Positions 24,935 through 33,293 of a stretch of DNA of 36,996 bases are shown in pieces. How positions within the stretch are numbered: position 1 is the stretch's first letter; each line of letters starts with the position of its first letter. The stretch comes from Butyrivibrio sp. GTDB lineage: Bacteria; Bacillota; Clostridia; Lachnospirales; Lachnospiraceae. The stretch covers positions 1 through 36,996 of the forward strand of contig JAFPVA010000007.1 in NCBI GenBank assembly GCA_017413105.1, given 5' to 3'. The notes below the pieces were generated by a model. It made no database searches and had not been told where the DNA came from. It saw only the letters and a program-made list of their open reading frames with translations. The position numbers and the translations under genes were made by a program.

Positions 24935-25030
24935 ACTTGTATTTTACGGAGATATTTAACACAAATTTTATATGTTGTATGAGATAATTGTTTTGTGAGA
25001 AAACGTAAATATTTATACGAGGTAAAGCCT

Positions 25031-25450
25031 ATGCCGGAACAATTATATAGGGATACCAGTCTAAAACATATTTCTTCACCGGAACAGTTAAACGACTATC
25101 TCAAGGTGACAAAGCGCTCTGTCTGGGCGATTCTTGCGGCTGTTATCATTCTGATGGTGGGACTTTTTATCTGGGCCTCTTTTGCTTATATAAGCAGCTC
25201 CATCAGCGGAGTTGCCGAGGTTGAGGATGGGACTCTGATAATGGACTTTGACAGTCAGGAATACGCTTCAAATATCAGGGAAGGGATGACCATCAGAATA
25301 GGTGAGTACGAAAGCCAGATATACAGTGTAGGCAAGGACGATGCAGGCTATATATTTGCTCTTGCTGAAACAGAACTCGAAGATGGGTATTATGATGCGA
25401 CAGTAACCTATAAAGAGACTCAGGTGCTTAGATTATTGTTTGGAAAATAG
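25031..25450 (+). CDS. Short HlyD-like secretion protein of an NHLM-type exporter
   Basis: A 139-residue membrane protein. The N-terminus has LYRDTSLKHISSPEQLNDYL, the SSPEQL signature of NHLM bacteriocin-system HlyD-like proteins. A single transmembrane helix spans about residues 31-55, and a small beta-rich extracytoplasmic domain follows. It is far shorter than full HlyD adaptors, as expected for this subgroup in Gram-positives. The ATG at 25031 with GAGGTAAAG is preferred to a GTG at 24995 that lacks a ribosome site. The next gene begins 8 bases after its stop. It probably couples the two ABC proteins to export across the membrane. Confidence 0.75.
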   Translation: MPEQLYRDTSLKHISSPEQLNDYLKVTKRSVWAILAAVIILMVGLFIWASFAYISSSISGVAEVEDGTLIMDFDSQEYASNIREGMTIRIGEYESQIYSVGKDDAGYIFALAETELEDGYYDATVTYKETQVLRLLFGK

Positions 25451-25458
25451 ACAGACGT

Positions 25459-27639
25459 ATGAAGAAAAGTGCGGTTAAAAAACCTGTGACAAAGGGGACG
25501 GTAAAGGTTCCCGTCATAATGCAGATGGAAGCGCTTGAGTGTGGAGCCGCATGCCTTACTATGATAATGGCCTATTATGGGAAGTGGGTTCCGCTTGAGC
25601 AGGTACGTGTAGACTGTGGAGTCAGCAGGGACGGATCAAAGGCAAAGAATGTACTTGTGGCGGCAAGAAGCTATGGATTTGAGGCAGGCGGTGTCCGCTG
25701 CGGACTTGAAGCACTTAAAAAAGATGTTTCCTATCCCTGCATCATACACTGGAATTTTAATCATTTTGTAGTGCTAGATGGTTTTAAAGGCGGCTATGCA
25801 TATATAAACGATCCGGCCAGGGGCAGGGTCAGGCTCCCTATGGCTGAATTCGATAAATCTTTTACCGGAATATGTCTTAACATAAAGCCGGGAGAGAACT
25901 ATGAGCCCTCCGGGAAGCCGAAGAGCGTATTTGACTATGCCAGAGAACATCTGATAGGGGCCGGTGAAGCCGTGGCCTTTCTTTTTATAACCAGCATACT
26001 TGGGTATTTATTTGGTGTCATCAATCCGACTTTTAACAAGTTCTTTATGGATAGAATTCTTACAGGGGAAAATGGCGATCTTTTGATGCCATTTATCTTC
26101 TTAATGGTGGTCCTTGCCATAGCGCAGATCACTGTTTCTTTTATCCAGGCTATCTATCAGGTAAAGATCAACGGAAAAATAGCCATGGTGGGCAGCAGCA
26201 GTTTTATGTGGAAAGTGCTTAAAATGCCCATGGAGTTCTTCTCTCAGCGTCTTTCCGGAGATATCCTTCAAAGGCAGCAATCCAATGCTACAATTGCATC
26301 AACTTTGGTAAATACCTTCACTCCGCTGTTCCTCAACACGGTAATGATGCTGGTATATCTTTTGGTCATGCTCAAATTCAGCGTTTTGCTTACTTTTGTA
26401 GGAATAACAGCAATAGCCATAAATCTCTTTTGTTCAAGAATAATTTCTGAGAAGCGGTCTGACATTATACGGGTACAGGTCCGGGATCAGGGAAAGCTGG
26501 CAGCAGCAACGGTCTCCGGTATCAGGATGGTTGAGACTATTAAGGCCAGCGGAGCAGAGAATGGGTATTTTCAGAAATGGGCGGGATATCAGGCATCTTC
26601 CAATACTCAGCAGGTAAAGTTTGATCATCTCAACAGTTTTCTTGGGAAAATTCCTTCCCTTATGACTAAGCTTGCCAATATGACCGTAATGATACTGGGA
26701 GTATATCTGGTTATACAGGGACAGTTCACTATCGGTTCCATAACAACGTTTCAGGGCTTTTTGTCAGCATTTATGAGCCCTGCCATGACGATAATAAGTG
26801 CCGGACAGTCTATTCAGGAGATGCGCACGGAGATGGAGCGCATTGACGATGTTATGAAGTACCCCGATGACGAGAATTTCAGCGATGAGCCAGTACAGGA
26901 GGGAAAGGATTACTTAAAACTCGGCGGAAAGGTTGAACTTAAGAATGTCACCTTTGGATATTCAAGGCTTGGAGAACCGCTAATCAAGGATTTTTCCATG
27001 AGTATGGAGCCCGGGAGCAGGGTGGCGTTTGTCGGAGCCTCAGGCTGTGGTAAATCAACTCTATCGAAACTAATATCGGGACTATATAAGCCCTGGAGCG
27101 GCGAGATACTGTTCGACGGCAAACCGTTCTCAGAGATAGACAGGACGGTGTTTACAAGCTCTGTGGCGGTGGTGGATCAGGACATAGTTCTGTTCGAGGA
27201 TACCATAGAGAACAACATACGTATGTGGAACAACTCAATTCAGGGATTTGAGGTTGTAATGGCCGCCAAGGATGCGCAGATCTATGACGACATTATGGCA
27301 AGAGAAGGCGGTTTTGGAGGAATGCTATTAGAGGGCGGAAAAGATCTTTCCGGAGGCCAGAGGCAGAGAATTGAGATCGCAAGAGTCCTTGCACAGGATC
27401 CTTCGATCATCATCATGGACGAAGCTACCAGCGCGCTTGATGCCAAGACAGAGTATGAACTGGTTAAGGCTGTAACTGACAGAGGAATCACCTGTATCGT
27501 GATTGCCCATAGGCTTTCTACCATAAGGGACTGCGACGAGATAATTGTTCTGGACAAAGGAAACGTCGTGGAAAGAGGTACTCACAAAGAACTTATAGCA
27601 AAGGGCGGAGCCTACACAGAGCTTATCGCCAATGATTAA
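25459..27639 (+). CDS. NHLM-type peptidase-containing ABC exporter (ABC1)
   Basis: A 726-residue peptidase-containing ABC transporter. An N-terminal C39 leader peptidase has Q22 (oxyanion), C28 in LECGAACL, H102 in NHFVVL and D118 in NDPARG, all present. About six transmembrane helices (about 160-450) and an ATPase follow, with Walker A GASGCGKST near 525-533, signature LSGGQ near 630 and a MDEATSALD Walker B/D-loop. It would cleave after a double-Gly-type leader and export the core peptide. It is 9 bases upstream of the second ABC gene. No precursor peptide gene was found nearby. Confidence 0.92.
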   Translation: MKKSAVKKPVTKGTVKVPVIMQMEALECGAACLTMIMAYYGKWVPLEQVRVDCGVSRDGSKAKNVLVAARSYGFEAGGVRCGLEALKKDVSYPCIIHWNFNHFVVLDGFKGGYAYINDPARGRVRLPMAEFDKSFTGICLNIKPGENYEPSGKPKSVFDYAREHLIGAGEAVAFLFITSILGYLFGVINPTFNKFFMDRILTGENGDLLMPFIFLMVVLAIAQITVSFIQAIYQVKINGKIAMVGSSSFMWKVLKMPMEFFSQRLSGDILQRQQSNATIASTLVNTFTPLFLNTVMMLVYLLVMLKFSVLLTFVGITAIAINLFCSRIISEKRSDIIRVQVRDQGKLAAATVSGIRMVETIKASGAENGYFQKWAGYQASSNTQQVKFDHLNSFLGKIPSLMTKLANMTVMILGVYLVIQGQFTIGSITTFQGFLSAFMSPAMTIISAGQSIQEMRTEMERIDDVMKYPDDENFSDEPVQEGKDYLKLGGKVELKNVTFGYSRLGEPLIKDFSMSMEPGSRVAFVGASGCGKSTLSKLISGLYKPWSGEILFDGKPFSEIDRTVFTSSVAVVDQDIVLFEDTIENNIRMWNNSIQGFEVVMAAKDAQIYDDIMAREGGFGGMLLEGGKDLSGGQRQRIEIARVLAQDPSIIIMDEATSALDAKTEYELVKAVTDRGITCIVIAHRLSTIRDCDEIIVLDKGNVVERGTHKELIAKGGAYTELIAND

Positions 27640-27648
27640 GGAGTAAGG

Positions 27649-29844
27649 ATGGGCTGGTTTGACAAACAGGTCAGACAGATAAAGCAGGAAGATCAGAGGG
27701 CTTTTGAAGAGTCCGTTTTTCGTATGGCTTCTGTTGTGCTGGGCAAGCACGACTCAAGCCTTGCTGATGATGAGCGCATAATCACGAAAGCAGAGATTGA
27801 TGAAGTCCTAAAGTTCTTCCATTATAAACCGGTAGATATTCCGGACTCCGTAAAAGATCCGGAGGAACAGCTGGAGTGGAGCCTTCGCCCCTATGGGATC
27901 ATGTACAGGAGAGTTGAATTGAAAGAAGGCTGGTACAGCGATGCCTTTGGCCCATTTTTAGGATATTTAAAAGAAAATGGAAGAGCGGTTGCGCTTATTC
28001 CAAAAGAACTGGGTGGATACTGGTTTTATAATCCCTCGACAGGGGAAAAAGAGAGCCTTAACCGGAAAAATGCTCAGCTTTTCTCAGAAGAAGCACTGTG
28101 CTTTTACAGGCCGCTGCCGCTTAAACCGCTGAAAATCCATGATCTTATCATCTACATGATAGGCTGCGTGTACACCAGTGATGTGGTGAAATTTGTTCTT
28201 TTGACCCTGTTTGCAACAATTGTTGGCATGTTCCTGCCAAGAGCTTCTAAAGTTCTTACCGGCATGGTTGTGGACAGCAAGAATATGCTTTTTCTTGTAG
28301 GAACTGCGGTGTTTATGGTGGCATCAGCAGTATCATCCATGATCATTGAGTCGGTGAAGGGACTGTCCCTTGGTGCCATCAGCGGGAAAATAAACTTAAG
28401 TGTACAGGCAGCAGTCATGTCCAGGGTAATGAACCTTCCGGCGGATTTCTTCAGAAAATATTCTTCCGGAGAGCTTTCCAGCAGGACAGGAAGCGCCAAC
28501 AACCTGTGTACAATTCTGGTTGATAATGTTTTTTCAGGAGGAATCACTGCTCTTTTCTCACTTTTGTACGTTGCGCAGATCTTTTCATTTGCTCCTGCAC
28601 TGGGAGTGCCGGCGTTAATGATAATATCGACGACTGTTATCATAAATCTGGTGGCAGCCCTGATGAACATGAGATATTCCAAGGCGGCAATGGAAAGGGG
28701 AGCCAAGAACAATGGCCTTAGCTTTGCCTTGATAAACGGAGTGCAGAAGATAAAGCTTGCCGGTGCGGAGAAAAGAGCTTTTGCCAAATGGGCAAATAAT
28801 TATGCAGAAGAGGCGGCATATACCTATGATGTGCCCATGTTTCTTAAGACTAACAGCGTCTTTACGGTTGCTATACAACTGATTGGGACTATCATTCTGT
28901 TCTTCATTGCAGCCAAAAGTGGTGTACGCCCCTCGGACTACCTGGCTTTCAATGCAGCTTTTGGAGCTGTTATGACAGCTTTTGGAGGTCTGACCTCTGT
29001 GGCACTTAGCATAGCAGGGATTAAACCTGTAATGGATATGGCGGAGCCTATTTTAAAAACAGCTCCAGAATCCGCTGAGGATAAGGAACTTGTGGCGGGG
29101 CTGAAGGGAAATATTGAGCTAAACAAGGTTTATTTCAGATATAAGGATTCCATGCCCTATGTGGTCGATGGTATGAGCCTTAAGATAAGCAGCGGCGAAT
29201 ATATCGCCATAGTGGGAACCACTGGCTGCGGAAAATCTACGCTTGTAAGACTGCTGCTGGGTTTTGAGACTCCGGAAAAAGGTGCGATCTACTACGACGG
29301 CAAGGATATTTCAAGACTTGATATGCATATGGTCAGACGCAGGATTGGTGCAGTGACGCAGGATGGAAGCCTGTTCCAGGGAGATATATACTCAAATATC
29401 GTGATCTCTGCGCCGCACCTGACAGTAGAGGACGCCTGGGAAGCTGCTGAGCTGGCGGGAATCGCAGAGGATATAAGAGAGATGCCCATGGGAATGTTTA
29501 CCCTTATTGCAGAAGGACAGGGTGGCATATCCGGAGGACAGAAGCAAAGACTGATGATTGCAAGAGCCATAGCTCCAAAGCCCAAAATCCTTATATTTGA
29601 TGAAGCAACCAGTGCCCTTGACAACAAGACCCAGAAAAAGGTTTCTGAGGCTCTGGATGGGCTGAAATGCACCAGGATTGTCATTGCTCACAGGCTGTCA
29701 ACGATAAAGCATTGCGACAGGATACTTGTGCTGGACAAGGGCAAAATAGCAGAAGACGGGACCTATGATGAACTTATTGCTGCGAAAGGTCTTTTTGCTG
29801 AGCTTGTGGAAAGACAAAGACTTGATACAGTCGCAGAGGATTAA
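27649..29844 (+). CDS. NHLM-type ABC transporter permease/ATPase (ABC2)
   Basis: A 731-residue fused permease-ATPase without a C39 domain. About 160 N-terminal residues precede the first transmembrane helix, as in the ABC2 partner of NHLM systems. Six helices lie between about 165 and 440. The ATPase has GTTGCGKSTLV (near 522), SGGQKQRLMIA (near 628) and FDEATSALD. Pairing of two half-transporters with a short HlyD-like protein is the NHLM arrangement known from bacteriocin-type gene sets. It most likely forms a heterodimer with ABC1. A run of hairpins and a terminator follow. Confidence 0.92.
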   Translation: MGWFDKQVRQIKQEDQRAFEESVFRMASVVLGKHDSSLADDERIITKAEIDEVLKFFHYKPVDIPDSVKDPEEQLEWSLRPYGIMYRRVELKEGWYSDAFGPFLGYLKENGRAVALIPKELGGYWFYNPSTGEKESLNRKNAQLFSEEALCFYRPLPLKPLKIHDLIIYMIGCVYTSDVVKFVLLTLFATIVGMFLPRASKVLTGMVVDSKNMLFLVGTAVFMVASAVSSMIIESVKGLSLGAISGKINLSVQAAVMSRVMNLPADFFRKYSSGELSSRTGSANNLCTILVDNVFSGGITALFSLLYVAQIFSFAPALGVPALMIISTTVIINLVAALMNMRYSKAAMERGAKNNGLSFALINGVQKIKLAGAEKRAFAKWANNYAEEAAYTYDVPMFLKTNSVFTVAIQLIGTIILFFIAAKSGVRPSDYLAFNAAFGAVMTAFGGLTSVALSIAGIKPVMDMAEPILKTAPESAEDKELVAGLKGNIELNKVYFRYKDSMPYVVDGMSLKISSGEYIAIVGTTGCGKSTLVRLLLGFETPEKGAIYYDGKDISRLDMHMVRRRIGAVTQDGSLFQGDIYSNIVISAPHLTVEDAWEAAELAGIAEDIREMPMGMFTLIAEGQGGISGGQKQRLMIARAIAPKPKILIFDEATSALDNKTQKKVSEALDGLKCTRIVIAHRLSTIKHCDRILVLDKGKIAEDGTYDELIAAKGLFAELVERQRLDTVAED

Positions 29845-29856
29845 CAAAACAAGAAA

Positions 29857-29986
29857 GCATGTTGCTTGCAACATGCTCGCGCCGAGCGCGGTTGCATTTA
29901 TGCAACATTTACCTATCGCGCGAGTGCGCATCCATAGCGGAGCGTTTTTTATGATATAGGAATTTCGGAGAAATTTCCTATATCAT
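29857..29986 (+). repeat. Run of five hairpins downstream of the NHLM exporter
   Basis: Successive inverted repeats: GCATGTTGC/GCAACATGC (29857-29876), CGCGC/GCGCG (29878-29890), GTTGCAT/ATGCAAC (29891-29906), GCGC/GCGC (29918-29929) and a 16- to 17-bp stem with arms ATGATATAGGAATTTC and GAAATTTCCTATATCAT (29951-29986). The terminator at 29990 follows directly. There is no ORF longer than 20 codons with a ribosome site. It may be a structured RNA, a 3'-end stabiliser or stacked palindromic elements. Confidence 0.7.
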
Positions 29987-29989
29987 AAG

Positions 29990-30020
29990 AAAACCCCGGA
30001 ACAGAATCCGGGGTTTTGGG
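29990..30020 (+). terminator. Intrinsic terminator after the NHLM exporter
   Basis: Perfect 10-bp stem AAAACCCCGG (29990-29999) with CCGGGGTTTT (30008-30017). The symmetrical A and T flanks allow function in both directions, so it may also insulate the leftward tRNA-Gly. Confidence 0.88.
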
Positions 30021-30031
30021 GCATAAAAAAG

Positions 30032-30104
30032 AGCGATAGACGGGGCTCGAACCCGCGGTCTCCACCTTGGCAAGGTGGCGCTTTACCAACTAAGCTACTA
30101 TCGC
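30032..30104 (-). tRNA. tRNA-Gly (GCC), copy 2
   Basis: Base-for-base identical to 18499-18571 in reverse orientation. The identity extends past the 3' end through the T-run, so the inverted repeat covers 18499-18580 and 30023-30104 (82 bases). Anticodon GCC, U discriminator, no encoded CCA. Confidence 0.97.
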
Positions 30105-30141
30105 ATTTATATGATGTTGTCTTTACCGCGACAACAAATTG

Positions 30142-30170
30142 ATTTTAGAATATAATTATAGTATTGTCAA
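30142..30170 (-). promoter_or_regulatory. Promoter of tRNA-Gly copy 2
   Basis: On the leftward strand, TTGACA (30170-30165) and TAAAAT (30147-30142) are separated by 17 bases. A hairpin TGTTGTC/GACAACA lies between promoter and tRNA. Copy 1 also has a hairpin there, but with a different sequence, so the upstream regions are not recent duplicates. Confidence 0.75.
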
Positions 30171-30222
30171 CAGGTAATTTTGATTTTTGTTAAAACTAAT
30201 TTGAGAATAAGTGGAGATATAA

Positions 30223-31515
30223 ATGGGAAACAGTATAAGAAATTCTAATGCGGCAGTAATGCTTAGAAAAGGTCAGGGAAGAGAGTTTAAGGCCGGCGGA
30301 GCGTGGATCTATGACAACGAGATAGAGAGAGTTGAAGGCTCTTTTGACAACGGCGATATAGTGGAGCTTCATGATTTTGACGGATTTTTCCTTGGGTATG
30401 GGTTTATCAACACGAAATCCAAAATAAGGGTTCGTATGATGAGCAGAAAAAAGGAGAACCCTGTCAGCGAGGCACTTATTGAAAAGAGGGTCAGAGATGC
30501 CTGGGAGCACAGAATGGCAGTTATGGCTGATTATGTGAGGGAGTATCTTTCCAGTGATTTAGAGAGCGGAAGGGAACTGAGCCGGAGCGAAGCTCTTACA
30601 AAGCTCTCATGCAGGCTTATTTTCGGGGAAGCAGATTTCCTTCCCGGAATAACTATAGATAAGTTTTCAGACGTTCTTGTCATCGAATCACTGGCTCTGG
30701 GCACGGATCTCATGAAGGACATTATCCTTGATAAGTGCAAAAAAGTCCTTTCTGAGGATGGTGTAAATATCAGAGGTATCTATGAGAGAAGCGATGCCAA
30801 GGTCAGAGAGCTGGAGGGCCTTGAGAGAGTTAAGGGCTTTATCGGCAAGGAGTTTGATACCAAGGTCCTTATCGAGGAGAATGGAATAAAGTACTACGTG
30901 GATGTGGAAAATGGCCAGAAGACAGGCTTTTTCCTTGACCAGAAGTTTAACAGACAGTCCATAAGGGGGCTCTGCAGAGGGAAAAGAGTTTTGGACTGCT
31001 TTACTCATACCGGCTCTTTTGCCCTGAATGCGGCAGCAGGCGGCGCCAAAGAGGTAATTGGCGTGGATGCTTCAGATCTTGGCTGCAAACAGGCTGAGGA
31101 GAATGCAGCGCTCAATGGACTGGAGAAAATAGCGACATTTCAATGCGCGGACGTTTTTGAGCTTCTTCCGGACCTTGAGAAAAAGGGAGAGAAATTTGAT
31201 GTGGTAATCCTTGATCCTCCGGCCTTCACAAAGTCCAGAGCTTCTATCAAGAAGGCTGCAACCGGCTACAAAGAGATAAATATGCGCGGCATGAAGCTGG
31301 TAAAGAACGGTGGATATCTGGCAACCTGTTCATGCTCACATTTCATGGATGAAGAGCTTTTCCTCAAGACCATAGCTGATGCGGCAAGGGATGCGCACAA
31401 GCGCTTAAAGCAGGTGGAGTTCAGGCAGCAGGCAGCCGATCATCCAATCCTTTGGGGCGGTGCGGCTTCATATTATCTTAAATTCGTAGTATTCCAGGTC
31501 TGCGATGAGATGTAA
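30223..31515 (+). CDS. RlmI-like class I SAM-dependent rRNA methyltransferase
   Basis: A 430-residue protein with an N-terminal PUA domain (LRKGQGREFKAGGAWIYDNE) and a C-terminal Rossmann methyltransferase. The SAM motif is VLDCFTHTGSFALNAA with acidic GVDASD. The catalytic region has ILDPPAFTKSR and the CSCSHFM cysteines expected of m5C methylases. It matches the RlmI (23S rRNA m5C1962) group and is about 30 residues longer than the E. coli enzyme. It is plus-strand and independent of the tRNA. The GTGGAGAT ribosome site is moderate. Confidence 0.9.
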   Translation: MGNSIRNSNAAVMLRKGQGREFKAGGAWIYDNEIERVEGSFDNGDIVELHDFDGFFLGYGFINTKSKIRVRMMSRKKENPVSEALIEKRVRDAWEHRMAVMADYVREYLSSDLESGRELSRSEALTKLSCRLIFGEADFLPGITIDKFSDVLVIESLALGTDLMKDIILDKCKKVLSEDGVNIRGIYERSDAKVRELEGLERVKGFIGKEFDTKVLIEENGIKYYVDVENGQKTGFFLDQKFNRQSIRGLCRGKRVLDCFTHTGSFALNAAAGGAKEVIGVDASDLGCKQAEENAALNGLEKIATFQCADVFELLPDLEKKGEKFDVVILDPPAFTKSRASIKKAATGYKEINMRGMKLVKNGGYLATCSCSHFMDEELFLKTIADAARDAHKRLKQVEFRQQAADHPILWGGAASYYLKFVVFQVCDEM

Positions 31516-31552
31516 TCCATTATTAAAGGGTAAAATAATCATAAATATTTAA

Positions 31553-31580
31553 TTGTTTCTTAATTTACATGCTTTATAGT
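31553..31580 (+). promoter_or_regulatory. Probable promoter of the diguanylate cyclase gene
   Basis: TTGTTT (31553-31558) and TATAGT (31575-31580) with a 16-base spacer. The predicted start is only about 15 bases before the ATG, which lacks a strong ribosome site. Confidence 0.45.
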
Positions 31581-31599
31581 ACGGAATTACAATCATATT

Positions 31600-32703
31600 A
31601 TGGGAAACGTAAAAGAACAACCTTCCATGAGAGATAGGACATACAGGGAAGTTGTTGATGGTGATTATCTAACACAGAAGCAGTATAAGACGATGGCCAT
31701 CTCTCTTTGCGTTACCCATTTTTTATTTGAATTTATGTATTTATGGCTGGGGTGTATCCCCATGGTAATAATAAATGTAGTAAGTATTTTCTCTTATATA
31801 GTCAGCTATATTTATTTGCAAAGAGGCAAGACATTTACAACTGTATACATAATGCTTTCTGAGGTGTTTTTTCACGCCATATTTGCCAGCATATTCCTGG
31901 GAATGGCCTGTGGCTTTCAGCTTTGGCTCTTTGGAACCCTTGCAAGTGTTTTTCTTCCATTTTATATCCCGGATCTGGCCCGGAAACAAAAAAAGCAGAT
32001 TTTGGTTTTCAGCGCTTTCATAATAGCTACTTTTATAGTGTTGACAGTTATGAATAATATGGGTCTGTTTTTGACATACTATAATGTTGATCCTGCTATA
32101 GCTAAAGTAATGTACTGCTGTAATGCATGTTTGGGCTTTGGGGCAATAATTTTTTATACAAGCATATATAATTTCCGACTGGCTTATAAGAATCTGGAGC
32201 TGCAAAGGGCGGCGGATCACGACTTTTTGACAGGCATCTACAACAGGCAAAGGATACAAAAGATTTTGGATGCCGAAATACAAAGGGAAAATGAGCAGTC
32301 TCATGAAAACAGCCTTTCTGTAGCCATAGCTGACATAGATTTTTTTAAGAAGATAAATGATACCTATGGTCATCTGGTTGGTGATGATGCGTTAAAAGAG
32401 CTTACAAGTATTTTTTCAGGGAAATTGGATTCCGGGCTTTTATACGGAAGATGGGGCGGTGAAGAGTTTCTTCTGATTGCACCGGAAAATATGCCATTTA
32501 GTAAGTTTACAGACATGCTTGAAGAAATCAGGAAACAGGTAGAAGGGAATGAGTTTGAAAGCGGTGGGCATAATGTGAAATTTACGATCTCCATTGGGGC
32601 GGCGAGCTATGAGAAGGGCATGACTGCTGAGCAGCTTGTTAACCTTGCGGATGATAAATTGTACAATGCAAAAGAAACCGGAAGAAACAAAATAGTTTAC
32701 TAA
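31600..32703 (+). CDS. Membrane-bound diguanylate cyclase (GGDEF)
   Basis: A 367-residue protein. An N-terminal membrane module of about six helices (about 32-190) is followed by a GGDEF domain from about residue 206 (DHDFLTGIYNRQR). The active site is GGEEF (286-290) with DIDFFKKINDTYGHLVGDDAL before it, so synthesis of c-di-GMP from two GTP is expected. The RxxD inhibitory site normally five residues before GGEEF is absent (DSGL), suggesting no product inhibition there. The signal sensed by the membrane part is unknown; it does not clearly match a named sensor family. It is separated from msrC by a promoter. Confidence 0.92.
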   Translation: MGNVKEQPSMRDRTYREVVDGDYLTQKQYKTMAISLCVTHFLFEFMYLWLGCIPMVIINVVSIFSYIVSYIYLQRGKTFTTVYIMLSEVFFHAIFASIFLGMACGFQLWLFGTLASVFLPFYIPDLARKQKKQILVFSAFIIATFIVLTVMNNMGLFLTYYNVDPAIAKVMYCCNACLGFGAIIFYTSIYNFRLAYKNLELQRAADHDFLTGIYNRQRIQKILDAEIQRENEQSHENSLSVAIADIDFFKKINDTYGHLVGDDALKELTSIFSGKLDSGLLYGRWGGEEFLLIAPENMPFSKFTDMLEEIRKQVEGNEFESGGHNVKFTISIGAASYEKGMTAEQLVNLADDKLYNAKETGRNKIVY

Positions 32704-32711
32704 CAAATAGA

Positions 32712-32740
32712 TTGTACACAAGTAAAAATGGTGCTAGAAT
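32712..32740 (+). promoter_or_regulatory. Promoter of msrC and the threonine aldolase gene
   Basis: TTGTAC (32712-32717) and TAGAAT (32735-32740) with a 17-base spacer. The predicted start near 32747 leaves a leader of about 55 bases ending with AGGAGG. This shows that the reading frame upstream of 32802 is not translated. Confidence 0.7.
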
Positions 32741-32801
32741 CGTGGGTATGAGGTCAGGGAAGACCGCATATCCACTTTTTTTCCATAGGAGGACTATAAA
32801 A

Positions 32802-33293
32802 ATGACAGATTACGATTTGCTTACAAGCCAATTAAACAGCCTTGCTTCGGATGAACCGCTTTTTGTTCCGGTATTGTCCAATGCATCGGCTCTTTTATAT
32901 GAAAATCTCGAAGATATTAACTGGGCAGGGTTCTATCTGATGGATAAGGGTTCCCTCATGCTCGGTCCCTTCCAGGGAAAGGTTGCCTGCATAAGAATTC
33001 CGCTTGGAAAGGGCGTTTGCGGAACAGCCGCAAAGGAGGACAGGACCCTTCTTGTTGAGGATGTTCACAAATTTGCCGGACACATCGCCTGTGATGCGGC
33101 ATCAAATTCAGAGATTGTTATTCCCATGCACTGCAATGGCAAGGTGATAGGAGTCCTTGATATAGACAGCCCAAGCTATGACAGATTCAAATTCGAGGAC
33201 CAGATCGGACTTCAGAAATTTGTAAAGGCAATCGAGGAAAAGACGGACTTTTGCAGGTTTAACGGACTTAGAGAGGAACAGTTCCATGAGTAA
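32802..33293 (+). CDS. msrC: Free methionine-(R)-sulfoxide reductase (GAF domain)
   Basis: A 163-residue GAF-fold enzyme that reduces free Met-(R)-sulfoxide, an oxidative stress repair role in the cytoplasm. Cysteines C63, C73 and C97 have the spacing (10 and 24) of the E. coli fRMsr catalytic cysteines. The surrounding text IRIPLGKGVCGTAAKEDRTL and VIGVLDIDSP is diagnostic. The ATG at 32802 has an AGGAGG ribosome site. An in-frame ATG 90 bases upstream overlaps the promoter and is rejected. It overlaps the next gene by 8 bases. Confidence 0.93.
   Translation: MTDYDLLTSQLNSLASDEPLFVPVLSNASALLYENLEDINWAGFYLMDKGSLMLGPFQGKVACIRIPLGKGVCGTAAKEDRTLLVEDVHKFAGHIACDAASNSEIVIPMHCNGKVIGVLDIDSPSYDRFKFEDQIGLQKFVKAIEEKTDFCRFNGLREEQFHE

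Noticed and set aside
28152-28787. 211-codon open frame on the minus strand
   Set aside because: It lies wholly inside ABC2, whose frame has clear ABC motifs. The antisense protein shows no domain and no ribosome site.
31741-32373. 210-codon open frame on the minus strand
   Set aside because: It is antisense to the diguanylate cyclase, low-complexity Lys/Tyr/Ile-rich, with no recognisable family.
32712-32801. N-terminal extension of msrC from an upstream ATG
   Set aside because: The region holds a well-spaced promoter, and the true start at 32802 has AGGAGG and the normal family N-terminus.
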